64,000 bases of DNA from Azospirillaceae bacterium (GCA_028283825.1 JAPWJW010000005.1:1-64000), one strand, 5' to 3'; numbered from the stretch's first letter, positions 9,857 to 19,887 are shown. Program-made: numbers and translations. Notes: generated by a model not told the origin, from the letters alone.

Positions 9857-10870
9857 TCAGAACCCCGTCAGCACCGTCTTGCCGATGGCGGTGCCGCTTT
9901 CCACGATGGCGTGGACGGCCTTCAGGGTGGCGGCGTTGATGGGGCCGGTCTCATGGGTCAGCGTGGTCTTCAGCACGCCCGTGTCCACCAGATGCGCCAC
10001 CTCCTGCAACAGCTTGTGCTGCTCGACCATGTCGGCGGTCCCGAACAGCGACCGGGTGAACATCAGTTCCCACGCCACGGTGATGGACTTGCGCTTCAGC
10101 GGCACGATGTCGAAGGATTTCGGGTCGTCGATCAGGGCCACGTGGCCCTGGGGCGCCATGATGGTGGGCAGGTAGGGCAGCTGCCTGTCCGATCCCGTCA
10201 GGCCGGCCAGGTACTCCACCTCCGGAATGCCGATGCGGATCAGTTCCCGGTCCAGCGGCTGGTGGTGGTCGATGACATGGTGGGCGCCCATGTCCCGCGC
10301 CCAGACGATGGTCTCAGGCCGCGAGGCGGTGGCGATGACCGTCAGGCCCGTCAGGCGGCGCGCCAGCTGGATGAGGATGGAGCCGACACCGCCGGCCCCG
10401 TTGAGGATCAGGATGGACCCGCCCGCCCGCTTGCGGCCGTAGGGCACGCGCAGGCGGTCGAACAGCAGTTCCCAGGCGGTGATCGCGGTCAGGGGCAGGG
10501 CCGCGGCCTGGGCCCAGGACAGGGTGCGCGGCTTCAGCGCCACGATGCGTTCGTCCACCGCGTGCAGTTCGGCGTTGGTGCCGGGGTGGCTGAGGTCGCC
10601 GGCGTAGAAGACCTCATCCCCCACCTTGAACAGCGTCACTTCCGGCCCGACAGCCTCGACGATGCCGGCGGCGTCCCAGCCCAGGATGCGGGCCTGGCCT
10701 TCCGCCGGCTGGGCGCCGGCGCGAACCTTGGTGTCCACCGGGTTGACCGACACCGCCTTGATCCGCACCAGCAGGTCGCGCGGGCCCGGCGTCGGGGCGG
10801 GTATGTCGAGGTCGACCAGGGCGTCGGCGCGGTCGATGGGGCCGGGGGTGTAATAGCCGATGGCTTTCAT
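9857..10870 (-). CDS. Zinc-type alcohol dehydrogenase / quinone oxidoreductase family protein
   Basis: This 337-residue medium-chain dehydrogenase/reductase has an N-terminal GroES-like domain (VRIKAVSVNPVDTKVR) and a Rossmann NAD(P) site (ILILNGAGGVGSILIQLARR). The catalytic zinc-binding Cys/His pattern of true alcohol dehydrogenases is not evident, so an NADPH quinone or enone reductase of the ZDR group is most likely. ATG 10870 is chosen because GAGAGGA sits about 9 bp upstream; ATG 10879 would put that site too close. It is divergent from tehA across about 216 bp. Confidence 0.85.
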   Translation of the reverse strand: MKAIGYYTPGPIDRADALVDLDIPAPTPGPRDLLVRIKAVSVNPVDTKVRAGAQPAEGQARILGWDAAGIVEAVGPEVTLFKVGDEVFYAGDLSHPGTNAELHAVDERIVALKPRTLSWAQAAALPLTAITAWELLFDRLRVPYGRKRAGGSILILNGAGGVGSILIQLARRLTGLTVIATASRPETIVWARDMGAHHVIDHHQPLDRELIRIGIPEVEYLAGLTGSDRQLPYLPTIMAPQGHVALIDDPKSFDIVPLKRKSITVAWELMFTRSLFGTADMVEQHKLLQEVAHLVDTGVLKTTLTHETGPINAATLKAVHAIVESGTAIGKTVLTGF

Positions 10871-11086
10871 GATGCGCATCCTCTCGGGGGCTTGTTGGAT
10901 GCCCGGAGCATGGATCATGCATTCATGTTTCAGCCATGGCGTAAATCGTACGGTCTTTATACGGAAATGCATGGAAGTGACCCGCCTGCCTGGTGATATT
11001 CCGGGCACGGGGACGTTGCGGAACTGGTAGGACAACGTAAGCGGCGCGACACTCCCCAATTCCCGATGACGGCAGGAGGCGACCTC

Positions 11087-12037
11087 ATGGCATTGGTGAG
11101 AATTCCGGCGGCGTATTTCGGCAGCGTGCTGGGCCTGGCCGGCCTGGGCGGCGCCTGGCGGTGGGCGCATTTGGCCTGGGGCCTGCCGGCGGTGGTGGGC
11201 GAAGGGCTGATGCTGCTGGCCTCTGTGGTGTGGCTGGCCCTGCTGGTGCTGTATGCCGCCAAATGGCTGGTCGACCGCGCCGCCGCGATGGAGGAGGCGC
11301 GCCACCCCGTGCAGTGCTGTTTCATCGGCCTGGTGGGCGTCGCCACGATGCTGGTGGCCGGGGCCGCCGTCCCGCATGCGCCCCGGGTGGCGGAAGGCCT
11401 GCTGATCGCCGGTGCCGCCTTCACCCTGGCCTTCGCCGTCTGGCGCACCGGCGGGCTGTGGCAGGGTGAACGGGATGAGGGTGCGACCACGCCCGTGCTG
11501 TACCTGCCGGCGGTGGCGGGATCCTTCGTCACGGCGGTGGTCGCCGCCGCGCTGGGCCGTGCCGATTGGGCGCGGCTGGCGTTCGGCGCCGGGGTGTTCG
11601 CCTGGCTGGCCATCGAATCCGTGCTGCTGCGCCGTCTGTACAACGGCCCCGCCCTGCCGCCCCCCTTGCGCCCCACCCTGGGCATCCAGCTGGCGCCGCC
11701 GGTGGTGGGCGCCGTCGCCTATCTGGGCGTCAATGGCGGCCGGCCCGATTTGGTCGCCTACATGCTGGTGGGGTATGGACTGTTGCAGGCCCTGGTCCTG
11801 CTGCGCCTGGCGCCCTGGATTCTGAAACAGCCGTTCGGGCCCGGCTATTGGGCCTTCACCTTTGGCGCCACCGCCCTGGCGGCCGCCCCCTTGCGTATGG
11901 TCGCGGCGGGGGACCAGGGCCCCATGGCCGTCCTGGCGCCCATCCTGTTCGCGGGTGCCAACCTGCTGGTGGGTATTGTGGCGCTGGGGTCGGTTTATCT
12001 GGTTGGCCGGCGGGTATTCTCCCGACCGATTGCCTGA
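11087..12037 (+). CDS. tehA: TehA-like SLAC1-family membrane transporter
   Basis: The protein has about 316 residues and about ten hydrophobic segments. It matches E. coli TehA along its length: IPAAYFGSVLGLAGLGGAWR near the start, EEARHPVQCCFIGL, TGGLWQG, ATTPVLYLPAVA, LGIQLAPPVVG and the C-terminal PWILKQPFGPGYWAFTFG. TehA belongs to the anion-channel-like tellurite-resistance/dicarboxylate transporter family of the inner membrane. ATG 11087 is chosen over 11066 because AGGAGG (11074-11079) precedes it with 7-nt spacing. No tehB methyltransferase is adjacent. Confidence 0.9.
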   Translation: MALVRIPAAYFGSVLGLAGLGGAWRWAHLAWGLPAVVGEGLMLLASVVWLALLVLYAAKWLVDRAAAMEEARHPVQCCFIGLVGVATMLVAGAAVPHAPRVAEGLLIAGAAFTLAFAVWRTGGLWQGERDEGATTPVLYLPAVAGSFVTAVVAAALGRADWARLAFGAGVFAWLAIESVLLRRLYNGPALPPPLRPTLGIQLAPPVVGAVAYLGVNGGRPDLVAYMLVGYGLLQALVLLRLAPWILKQPFGPGYWAFTFGATALAAAPLRMVAAGDQGPMAVLAPILFAGANLLVGIVALGSVYLVGRRVFSRPIA

Positions 12038-12042
12038 GCAAA

Positions 12043-12071
12043 ACGGGCGTGAGCTTCAAGCCCACGCCCGT
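12043..12071. terminator. Hairpin between convergent tehA and efflux lipoprotein genes
   Basis: ACGGGCGTG (12043-12051) pairs with CACGCCCGT (12063-12071). It lies in the 40-bp gap between two stop codons and could serve both strands. There is no clear T run. Confidence 0.5.
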
Positions 12072-12077
12072 CTGATA

Positions 12078-13514
12078 TTACTGCACGGCGCCCTGCACCT
12101 CGGCCGCCGTCGGCTGGTACAGGCCGCCCAGGGCCCGCACCGTGTCGGTCGCCAGGCGCAGGCGCTGGCTGCGCACGTCCAGCAGGGCGCGTTCCGCATC
12201 CAGGGCCGCGGTCTGCGCCGTCACCACCTCCAGGTAATCCGACGCGCCGTCCTGGTAACGGGTCAGCGCCAGGTCGCGGGCGTGGTCGGCGGCGGTGGCG
12301 GCCCGGGTCTGGTTGCGTTCCTGGCTCACCAGCTGCCGCGCCGTGGCCAGATCGTCCTCCACCTCGCGGAAGGCGGTCAGCACGGTCTGGCGGTAATCGG
12401 CCACCGCCTGGTCGTACTGCGCCTTGCTGATGCGCACGCCGGCCTCGGTGGCGCCGCCGTCGAACAGCGGCATGGTCGCCGACAGCGGGCCCAGGGACCA
12501 GTAATTGTTGGCCGTCTGGAACAGGTTGCCGTAGGTCGACTGATAGCCGCCGGACAGGCCCAGGGTGATGTTGGGGTACTGGGCGGCGCGGGCGACGCCG
12601 ATCTGGGCGTTGGCCGCCGCCACCCGCCGTTCCGCCGCCGCCACGTCGGGCCGCCGTTCCAGCAGGGTGGAGGGCACGGCCGTCGGGATTTGCGGCGGCG
12701 ACAGCCGGTCGTTGGAGGCCGCCAAGGTGAAATGCGCCGGCACGTCGCCCAGCAGGATGGCGATGGCGTGCTCATCCCCGGCGCGCAGTGCCACGACGGC
12801 GTCCAGCTCGGCTTGCGCCGTGGCCAGCTGCGCCTCAGACCGGGCCACATCTATGCCCGACGCTCCGCCCTGGTCGTGCCGGGTGGAGGTCAGGTCGAAG
12901 GCCCGCTGATAGGCCGTCACCGTGTCGGTCAGCAGGGTGGTGCGGGCGTCCAGTTCGCGCAGGTCGAAATAGACGCTGGCCAACTGGGCCTGCAGGCCCA
13001 GGCGCACGGCCGCCACGTCGGACTGGGCGGCGTCGGCGCTGGCCTCGGCGGCCACCACGCCGTTGTGCACGCCGCCGAACAGGTCCAGCTCATAACTCAG
13101 CGACGGGCCGACGATATAGTTGTTGTAGGTCTCGGCCGACCCGGTGCTCAGCGGGCGGCGGGCGGAAACCCGGCTGCGCCCGGCCTGCGCGGCCATGTCC
13201 ACCGTCGGCAGCAGGTTGGCGCGGTCACGGGTGACGATGGCCGTCGCCTGGGTATAGCGGGCCACGGCGGACGCCAGGCTGGGGTTGCCGGCCTCGATCC
13301 GGTCCTCAAGCCCGCTCAGCACCGCGTCGCCGAACAGGTCCCACCACTTGCCGGTGGCGGGCACGGCCACGCCGGCCTTCTGCCACGGTCCACTTTCTTG
13401 CGGACCCGTTTCCTTGAACGCGTTGCCGGCATCCACCACCGGCGGCTTGTAGTCCGGTGCCAGGTTGCAGGCCCCGGCCAACAGCAGGCTGGCCAGCGCC
13501 CAATGCTTTCTTAT
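12078..13514 (-). CDS. RND efflux outer-membrane factor lipoprotein (NodT family)
   Basis: This is the outer-membrane channel of the tripartite pump whose adaptor and permease lie upstream. It shows the OMF repeats (KPPVVDAGNAFKE, NPSLASAVARYTQA, LDLFGGVHNGVVAAEASADA, LLERRPDVAAAERRVAAANA) and a lipobox LLLAGAC. The 5' end is odd: in this frame no ATG or GTG precedes the lipobox. Only ATA 13514 (overlapping the adaptor stop) or TTG 13481 (which removes the signal peptide) are available. An ATG at 13524 with GGAGAAGG upstream would give a perfect signal peptide if one base of the CCC at 13499-13501 were absent. I infer a one-base error or mutation. Confidence 0.88.
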   Translation of the reverse strand: MRKHWALASLLLAGACNLAPDYKPPVVDAGNAFKETGPQESGPWQKAGVAVPATGKWWDLFGDAVLSGLEDRIEAGNPSLASAVARYTQATAIVTRDRANLLPTVDMAAQAGRSRVSARRPLSTGSAETYNNYIVGPSLSYELDLFGGVHNGVVAAEASADAAQSDVAAVRLGLQAQLASVYFDLRELDARTTLLTDTVTAYQRAFDLTSTRHDQGGASGIDVARSEAQLATAQAELDAVVALRAGDEHAIAILLGDVPAHFTLAASNDRLSPPQIPTAVPSTLLERRPDVAAAERRVAAANAQIGVARAAQYPNITLGLSGGYQSTYGNLFQTANNYWSLGPLSATMPLFDGGATEAGVRISKAQYDQAVADYRQTVLTAFREVEDDLATARQLVSQERNQTRAATAADHARDLALTRYQDGASDYLEVVTAQTAALDAERALLDVRSQRLRLATDTVRALGGLYQPTAAEVQGAVQ

Positions 13515-14671
13515 TTCGCGGCATCGGCCACCTTCTCCGTCGTGTTGGCCAGCCGCACGGCGTCGCCGGTCCGCAGGGATTCCGGCGGGTTGTCGATCAC
13601 GGTCTCATCGGCGCCCAGGCCGGCCGTGACCTCAATCACCTTGCCCTGGTCGTGGCCCAGGGTGACGGGGCGCAGTTCCGCCTTGCCGTCGGCGCCCAGC
13701 ACCGCCACCTGCATGCCGTGCTCCCCGAACAGCAGGGCGCTGGGCGGCAGGGTCACGGTCTTGCTCTCCCCTTGCAAGGGGAAGTCCGCCTGGGCATAGG
13801 CGCCGGGCTTCAGGGCGCGGTCGTCGTTGGCGATCTGCAATTCCACCAGCAAGGTGCCCGAGGCCGGGTCGATGGCCTGGGCCGTGCGGGTCAGTTTGGC
13901 GGTGAAGGCGCGGCCGGGATATTCCGGCAGGCTCATCTTCACCGCCATGCCTTCCTTCAGGCCGGCGGAGCTTTGCTGCGGCACCCGGACATAGGCGCGG
14001 ATGCGGCTGACGTCGGCCACGGTGAACAGGGGCTGGGCGGCGGCGTTGCCGGCGTTCACCAGCGCGCCGATCTGCACCGACCGGCTGGTGACCACGCCGT
14101 CGAACGGGGCGACCAGCAGCTTGAAGCCGGCCAGCGCCTCCAGCCGCAGCACCTGCGCCTTGGCGGCGTTGGTGACGGCGGTCTTGGCGGCCAGATCGCC
14201 CAGCTTCTCATCCGTTTCCTGCTTGGACACGGCATCCTTGGCCAGCATGCCGCTCCACCGCTTGGCGGTGCTGTCGGCCAGGTTCTGGTTGGCCAGTGCT
14301 GTCTGCAGGTCGGCCTTGGCCGCCGCCAGCTGCTGGTCGATTTCCGGCGCGTCCAGCAGGGCCAGGGTCTGGCCGGCCTTGACGTTGTCGCCGATGTCCA
14401 CCAGCCAGCGCTGCACATACCCCTGGGTGCGGGCGTAGATGGGCGCGCTGTTCAGGGCCTGCAAGGCGGCGGGCAGGGTCAGGACGCCGCCCGACTTGAT
14501 GGGCGACGGCTTGATGGTCGCCACCGCCGGCACCGCCTGTTCCGCCGTCCAGGTGGCCAGCTTGTGTTCGTCCTGCCTGCGGCCGACGATACCCGTGCCC
14601 ACCGCCGCCAGGGCGCCGACGGCCACGACGGCGCCGACCAGCTTCAGCCGGCTGTTGCCGCGATCAGACAT
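13511..14671 (-). CDS. RND efflux periplasmic adaptor (HlyD/MFP family)
   Basis: The adaptor has about 386 residues and links inner-membrane permease and outer-membrane channel. After a short cytoplasmic start (MSDRGNSRLK) comes one membrane anchor, then a lipoyl half (RTQGYVQRWLVDIGDNVKAG), a coiled-coil hairpin, the second lipoyl half (LLVAPFDGVVTSRSVQIGA), and beta-barrel and membrane-proximal domains. ATG 14671 overlaps the end of the permease gene by 8 bp and has GGAGGA upstream. The gene's own end overlaps the outer-membrane gene, so the three are one operon. Confidence 0.92.
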   Translation of the reverse strand: MSDRGNSRLKLVGAVVAVGALAAVGTGIVGRRQDEHKLATWTAEQAVPAVATIKPSPIKSGGVLTLPAALQALNSAPIYARTQGYVQRWLVDIGDNVKAGQTLALLDAPEIDQQLAAAKADLQTALANQNLADSTAKRWSGMLAKDAVSKQETDEKLGDLAAKTAVTNAAKAQVLRLEALAGFKLLVAPFDGVVTSRSVQIGALVNAGNAAAQPLFTVADVSRIRAYVRVPQQSSAGLKEGMAVKMSLPEYPGRAFTAKLTRTAQAIDPASGTLLVELQIANDDRALKPGAYAQADFPLQGESKTVTLPPSALLFGEHGMQVAVLGADGKAELRPVTLGHDQGKVIEVTAGLGADETVIDNPPESLRTGDAVRLANTTEKVADAAK

Positions 14672-17600
14672 GTGCTTCCTCCATACGATCGGCGGCCCGC
14701 GGCGCGCCGGCCTTGCGCCGATGGGCAAGGCTGAAGATGACAGGGACGAAAATCAGGGTGGCCAGGGTGGCGACGCTCAGGCCGCCGATGACGGCCCGGC
14801 CCAGGGGGGCGTTCTGCTCGCCGCCGTCGCCCAGGCCCAGGGACATGGGCACCATGCCGATGATCATGGCCAGGGCGGTCATCAGCACGGGGCGGAAGCG
14901 GGTCATGCCGGCCTCCATCGCCGCCGCCGTGGCGTCGCCCAGTTCCGCCAGCCGTTCGCGGGCGAAACTGACCACCAGGATGGAATTGGCGGTGGCCACG
15001 CCCATGCACATGATGGCGCCGGTCAAGGCCGGGACCGACAGGGTGGTGTGGGTCAGGAACAGCATCCACACGATGCCGGCCAGGCCGCCCGGCAGGGCGG
15101 TGATGATGACGAACGGGTCCAGCCAGCTTTGGAAGTTCACCACGATCAGCAGGTAGATCAGCACGATGGCGCCGATCAGGCCGAAGATCAGGCCGGAGAA
15201 GGCGGTCTGCATGGTGACGTACTGGCCGCGCAGCTGCACCGTGCTGCCGCGCGGCACGTTGGCCTTCACATCGTCCAGCACCTTGTTGATGTCGGACGCC
15301 ACGGCGCCCAGGTCCCGGCCGTTGGTGTTGGCGTAGATGTCGATGGCCGGCGCGATGTTGTAATGGGTGACGACGGCCGCGGCGTGGGTGCGCACGATGC
15401 TGCCCAGGCCGCCCAGGATTTGCGAGTTGCTGTTGTCGGCACCGGTGACCGGGATGTTGGACAGGTCGTCGACCGAGCCGATCTGCCGTTCCGGCGTCTG
15501 CGCCACCACGGGGTATGAGACGCCGTTCTGCGGGTTCAGGTAGAACACCGGGGCGGTCTGCGCCGTGCCGGCCAGGGAACCGGCGACGGCCGAGGTCACG
15601 TCCCGTTCCGTCAGGCCGTACTGGCCGATGCGGCTGCGGTCGATGTTCACGTCCAGCTGGGGGTACCGCGACGATTGCTGGATGCGGGCGTCGGCCACGC
15701 CGGGGATGTGGGTCAGGCGGCGCAGGATCTCATTGGCCAGGACCTCGTTGCCGGCGGCGTTGTTGCCCTGGATCAGGATGTCGATCGGGGCGGGGGCGCC
15801 GAAGTTCAGGATCTGGCCGGTGATGTCGGCCGGCATGAAGGCGAACTGGGTGCCGGGGAAGGACTTGGGCAGCTCTTCCCGCAGCTTCTGGACGTATTCC
15901 GCCGTGGGCGCGTGGCCTTCCTTCAGCTGGATCAGGATGTCGCCGTCCTGGGGACCGACGGTGCCGGACGTGCCGTAGATGGTGTTGATGCCGCTGTTGG
16001 GCAGGCCGATGTTGTCGACGATGGACGCCAGGTCGCTTTCCGGGATCAGCTGGCGGATGCGCCGGGTGACACGGTCGAACTGCGCCGACGTTTCCTCGAT
16101 GCGCATGCCCACGGGCGCGCGGACATGCATGGACATGGCGCCCGCGTCCACGGTGGGGAAGAAGTTGCGGCCCAGGAAGGGGATCAACAGGAAGGACAGG
16201 CAGACCAGGCACAGGAAGGTCAGCACGAAGGGCTTGGGCACCGACAGCGCCTTTTCCAGGATGCGGCCGTAGCCGGCGCGGAACGCCTCGAACCGCCGCT
16301 CGAACCCTTGCTGGAAGCGGACCAGCGGGTTGCGCGACCGCCGGGGGGCGGCGTGACCATGGCCCTCATGGTCTTCCTCCGGGACGTGCGGCTTCAGGAT
16401 GAACAGCACCATGGTGGGCACGACCGTCTGCGACAGCACGAAGGACGCGATCATGGCGAACACCACCGCCAGCGCCAGCGGCACGAACAGGAAGCCCGCG
16501 ACACCCGGCAGGAAGAACATCGGCACGAAGACGATGCAGATGCACAACAGCGAGACGAAGGCCGGGGTCACGATCTCCTTCGCACCGTCCAGGATGGCCT
16601 GGCGCACGGCCTTGCCCATCTCCAGGTGGCGGTTGATGTTCTCGATCGCCACGGTGGCGTCGTCCACCAGGATGCCGACGGCCAGCGACAGGCCGCCCAG
16701 GGTCATGATGTTCAGTGTGTTGCCGGTGAACGACAGCCCGATGATGGCCGACAGCACGGCCAGCGGGATGGACACGGCGATGACCAGCGTCGACCGCCAT
16801 GAGCCCAGGAACAGCAGGATCATGAGCGAGGTCAGGGCGGCGGCGATGCCGCCTTCGGTCACGACACCCTTGATGGCGGCCTTCACGAACACCGACTGGT
16901 CGCCGATGGGCACCACCTTCAGGGTGTCGGGCAGGACCTGCTGGATGTGGGGCAGGGTGTCCTTGATGCCCTGGACGATGGACAGGGTGCTGGTGGCGCC
17001 GCTTTTCAACACGGTCATCAGCACCGACCGGCCGCCGTTCACATGCACCACGTTGGTCTGCGGGGCGTTGCCGTCACGCACATGGGCCACGTCGCGCATG
17101 TAGATGGTGGCGCCGTTCACCACCTTGATGGGGATGTCGTTCAGGTCGGTGGCGGCACCGGGCGCGTTGTTCAGGTGGACGGTGTACTGGTAGGCGCCGA
17201 TCTTGGCGAAGCCGGCGGGCGTGATCTGGGTCTGGGACGCCAGCGCGTTGCCCACGTCCTGCGCGGACAGGCCCTTGGACTGCAGGGCTTCGGGATCCAC
17301 GTCCACCTGGATCTGGCGCACGCTGCCGCCCGAGGCGTAGGGGATGGCCGCACCCGGCACCATGACCAGGGGCGGGCGCGCCTGGTTCTGCGCCAGGTCG
17401 AAGATCTGGCCTTCCGACAGGCCCTTGCCCGACAGCGCCAGCTGAATGATGGGCACGGTGGCGGCGCTGTAGTTCAAGATCAGCGGCGGGGTGGTGCCCG
17501 GCGGCAGCTGGCGCAGGATCGTCTGGGAAATCGACGTCACCTGGGCCGTCGCCATCGGGATGTTCACGCCCGGCTGGAAGAAGATCTTGATGATGCCGAT

Positions 17601-17885
17601 GCCCTGCATCGACTGGCTTTCGATATGCTCGATATCGTTGACCGTGGTGGTCAGCGCGCGTTCGAACGGCGTCACCATGCGGCCGGCCATGTCATCCGGC
17701 GACAGGCCGGTGTAGTTCCAGGCCACGGCGATCACCGGCACGCGGATGTCCGGGAAAATGTCCACCGGCGTCCGGATGGCCGACAGCACGCCGACGATCA
17801 GGATCAGGATGGCCATGACGATGAACGTCAGCGGGCGCGCGAGCGCGGTGCGGACTAATGCGATCAAGTCAACGGACTCCGGCAA
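14664..17885 (-). CDS. RND efflux permease subunit (AcrB/MdtB-like)
   Basis: At about 1,073 residues, it has the usual length for proton-driven RND exporters. It has TM1 at RPLTFIVMAILILIVGVLSA, two large periplasmic loops and twelve predicted membrane segments. TM4 holds LVDDATVAIEN with Asp at about 408 and 409, matching the AcrB proton-relay aspartates. It begins with TTG 17885; no ATG or GTG lies just upstream and the hydrophobic N-terminus fits this start. It is the first gene of a permease-adaptor-outer membrane operon. No dedicated regulator is adjacent. The substrate range cannot be read from sequence. Confidence 0.93.
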   Translation of the reverse strand: MPESVDLIALVRTALARPLTFIVMAILILIVGVLSAIRTPVDIFPDIRVPVIAVAWNYTGLSPDDMAGRMVTPFERALTTTVNDIEHIESQSMQGIGIIKIFFQPGVNIPMATAQVTSISQTILRQLPPGTTPPLILNYSAATVPIIQLALSGKGLSEGQIFDLAQNQARPPLVMVPGAAIPYASGGSVRQIQVDVDPEALQSKGLSAQDVGNALASQTQITPAGFAKIGAYQYTVHLNNAPGAATDLNDIPIKVVNGATIYMRDVAHVRDGNAPQTNVVHVNGGRSVLMTVLKSGATSTLSIVQGIKDTLPHIQQVLPDTLKVVPIGDQSVFVKAAIKGVVTEGGIAAALTSLMILLFLGSWRSTLVIAVSIPLAVLSAIIGLSFTGNTLNIMTLGGLSLAVGILVDDATVAIENINRHLEMGKAVRQAILDGAKEIVTPAFVSLLCICIVFVPMFFLPGVAGFLFVPLALAVVFAMIASFVLSQTVVPTMVLFILKPHVPEEDHEGHGHAAPRRSRNPLVRFQQGFERRFEAFRAGYGRILEKALSVPKPFVLTFLCLVCLSFLLIPFLGRNFFPTVDAGAMSMHVRAPVGMRIEETSAQFDRVTRRIRQLIPESDLASIVDNIGLPNSGINTIYGTSGTVGPQDGDILIQLKEGHAPTAEYVQKLREELPKSFPGTQFAFMPADITGQILNFGAPAPIDILIQGNNAAGNEVLANEILRRLTHIPGVADARIQQSSRYPQLDVNIDRSRIGQYGLTERDVTSAVAGSLAGTAQTAPVFYLNPQNGVSYPVVAQTPERQIGSVDDLSNIPVTGADNSNSQILGGLGSIVRTHAAAVVTHYNIAPAIDIYANTNGRDLGAVASDINKVLDDVKANVPRGSTVQLRGQYVTMQTAFSGLIFGLIGAIVLIYLLIVVNFQSWLDPFVIITALPGGLAGIVWMLFLTHTTLSVPALTGAIMCMGVATANSILVVSFARERLAELGDATAAAMEAGMTRFRPVLMTALAMIIGMVPMSLGLGDGGEQNAPLGRAVIGGLSVATLATLIFVPVIFSLAHRRKAGAPRAADRMEEAHV

Positions 17886-18170
17886 TAGAACTTCAGCGAC
17901 GACGAAAAATACGCAAGGCGACGCCCCGCCGGGACGATGACGTTCCGCGGAGATTGGCCCGCCTGATTATAGGCGACGGCCGATTATCTTATTAGGCGGC
18001 GGAAACCGCACGAACCCATCTGTCCCATTCATGAATGGAACCAGGGTCGGATCCAGACCGTTATGACCCCGATGCCCGCCGGCCCGGTAGTCGGCAGATC
18101 GTCTCATGCCCCCCTGTCCCATCGGTGGGGTTAATATCACAACTGCCCGTATCGTTAGTACCCGAATTGT

Positions 18171-18182
18171 TACGCGCGCGTA
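18171..18182. promoter_or_regulatory. Perfect 12-bp palindrome upstream of the aldehyde oxidoreductase operon
   Basis: TACGCGCGCGTA reads the same on both strands and lies about 100 bp before the first gene, in the roughly 395-bp divergent gap with the RND permease. It may be an operator; no matching regulator is adjacent. The rest of the gap (17886-18280) shows no gene. Confidence 0.25.
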
Positions 18183-18280
18183 CGACCGTCCCGTCGCGCG
18201 GGCCTGGGTTGCTTACATTCCTTGCCGGGTTTTCCGGAGGGCTCCTTCAGGCCTAACCCACTCTGACAAAAGGCAGAGTC

Positions 18281-18940
18281 ATGGATATGAGGAAAGATAG
18301 ATCCGCCGTCTCCCGCCGGGGCGTGCTGGTCGGAAGCGCCGCCTCCGCCGCGGTGACGGCCGTGCCGGCGTCGGCAAATCCGCAGGCTGGAATCTTTGGC
18401 GGGGCCCCGGGTCCGGTCCTGGATCCGGTGATGGCCCGGGTGTTGCTGACCGTGAACGGCGGGGCCCGGGACATGACGGTGGATACCCGCACCACCTTGC
18501 TGGACGCGCTGCGCGAACACCTGCGCCTGACCGGCACCAAGAAGGGCTGCGACCATGGCCAATGCGGCGCCTGCACCGTGCTGGTGAACGGCCGGCGCAT
18601 CAATTCCTGCCTGACCCTGGCGGTGATGCACGGGGGCGACCAGGTCACCACCATCGAAGGGTTGGGCACGCCGGACCGGCTGCACCCCTTGCAGGCGGCG
18701 TTCGTGAAGCACGACGGTTATCAGTGCGGCTATTGCACGCCGGGGCAGATCTGTTCCGCCGTCGCCGTGCTGGATGAGGTCAAGGCCGGCATCCCCAGCC
18801 ACGTGACGGACGATTTGACGCAGCCGCCCGCCCTGACCGCGCCGGAGATCCGCGAACGGATGAGCGGCAACATCTGCCGCTGCGGCGCCTACGCCAACAT
18901 CCTGGCCGCCATCGGCGAGGTGGGGGGAGGAAACGCATGA
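18281..18940 (+). CDS. paoA: Periplasmic aldehyde oxidoreductase, 2Fe-2S subunit (PaoA-like)
   Basis: This 219-residue protein is exported folded through Tat (SRRGVLVG at residues 11-18). It carries a plant-type [2Fe-2S] site (Cys 90, 95, 98, 110) and the second, all-helical [2Fe-2S] site (Cys 149, 152, 199, 201) of xanthine-oxidase family small subunits. The layout matches E. coli PaoA/YagT. Its stop overlaps the next ATG (ATGA), so translation is coupled. Electrons from the molybdenum site would pass through these clusters to FAD. Confidence 0.9.
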   Translation: MDMRKDRSAVSRRGVLVGSAASAAVTAVPASANPQAGIFGGAPGPVLDPVMARVLLTVNGGARDMTVDTRTTLLDALREHLRLTGTKKGCDHGQCGACTVLVNGRRINSCLTLAVMHGGDQVTTIEGLGTPDRLHPLQAAFVKHDGYQCGYCTPGQICSAVAVLDEVKAGIPSHVTDDLTQPPALTAPEIRERMSGNICRCGAYANILAAIGEVGGGNA

Positions 18941-19884
18941 GGCCCTTCACCTATCAACGCGTCCGCACCCCGGCCGAGGCCGCCGCCGCGGCACAGGTCC
19001 CCGGCGTCCGCTTCATCGCCGGCGGCACCAACCTGCTGGACCTGATGAAGCTGGAGATCGAGACGCCCACCCACCTGGTCGATGTCAACGGCCTGGCGCT
19101 GGACACGATGGAGGCGACGCCGGAGGGCGGCTTGCGCATCGGCGCCCTGGTGCGCAACACCGACCTGGCTGCCGACGCCCGCGTGCGGCGCGACTATGCC
19201 GTGCTGTCGCGGGCCCTGGTGGCCGGCGCCTCGGGCCAGTTGCGCAACAAGGCGACCACCGCCGGCAACCTGCTGCAACGCACCCGCTGCCCCTATTTCT
19301 ACGACACCAACCAGCCCTGCAACAAACGGCGGCCGGGCAGCGGCTGTGCCGCCCTGGGCGGGTTCAGCCGGCCGCACGCGGTGGTGGGCGTGAGTGAGGC
19401 CTGCATCGCCGTCCACCCCAGCGACATGGCGGTGGCGATGCGGCTGCTGGACGCGACGGTGGAAACGGTCAGGCCCGACGGCACCACCCACCGCATCCCC
19501 CTTAACGATTTCCACCGCCTGCCGGGCCGCACGCCGGAGGTGGAAACGGCGCTGTCGCCGGGCGAACTGGTCACCGCCGTGACCCTGCCCCCGCCCCTGG
19601 GCGGCCGGCACCTGTACCGCAAGGTGCGCGACCGCGCCTCCTACGCCTTCGCCCTGGTGTCGGTGGCGGCGGTGGTGCAACCGGACGGCACCGGCCGCGT
19701 GGCCCTGGGCGGCGTGGCGCCGAAGCCCTGGCGGGTGGAGGCGGCGGAGGCGGAGATGCCGCACGGCGCCAAGGCCGTGACCGGCCGCCTGCTGGCGGGT
19801 GCCCGGCCGACGGCGGAAAACGCCTTCAAGCTGCCCCTGGTGGAACGCACGCTGCACGCCGTGCTGGAAGAGGCGAGGGCCTGA
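18937..19884 (+). CDS. paoB: Aldehyde oxidoreductase FAD subunit (PaoB-like)
   Basis: This 315-residue FAD-binding subunit of the molybdenum hydroxylase family has the FAD loop [13 protein letters not shown] near residues 26-38 and a C-terminal CO-dehydrogenase flavoprotein domain. Four cysteines, at about 118, 128, 137 and 156 (RCPYFYD, QPCNKR, SGCAAL, EACIAV), match the extra [4Fe-4S] cluster described for E. coli PaoB. That favours PaoB over a plain CoxM-type protein. It lies between the iron-sulfur and molybdenum subunits, with 3 bp before the latter. Confidence 0.9.
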   Translation: MRPFTYQRVRTPAEAAAAAQVPGVRFIAGGTNLLDLMKLEIETPTHLVDVNGLALDTMEATPEGGLRIGALVRNTDLAADARVRRDYAVLSRALVAGASGQLRNKATTAGNLLQRTRCPYFYDTNQPCNKRRPGSGCAALGGFSRPHAVVGVSEACIAVHPSDMAVAMRLLDATVETVRPDGTTHRIPLNDFHRLPGRTPEVETALSPGELVTAVTLPPPLGGRHLYRKVRDRASYAFALVSVAAVVQPDGTGRVALGGVAPKPWRVEAAEAEMPHGAKAVTGRLLAGARPTAENAFKLPLVERTLHAVLEEARA

Positions 19885-19887
19885 CCC

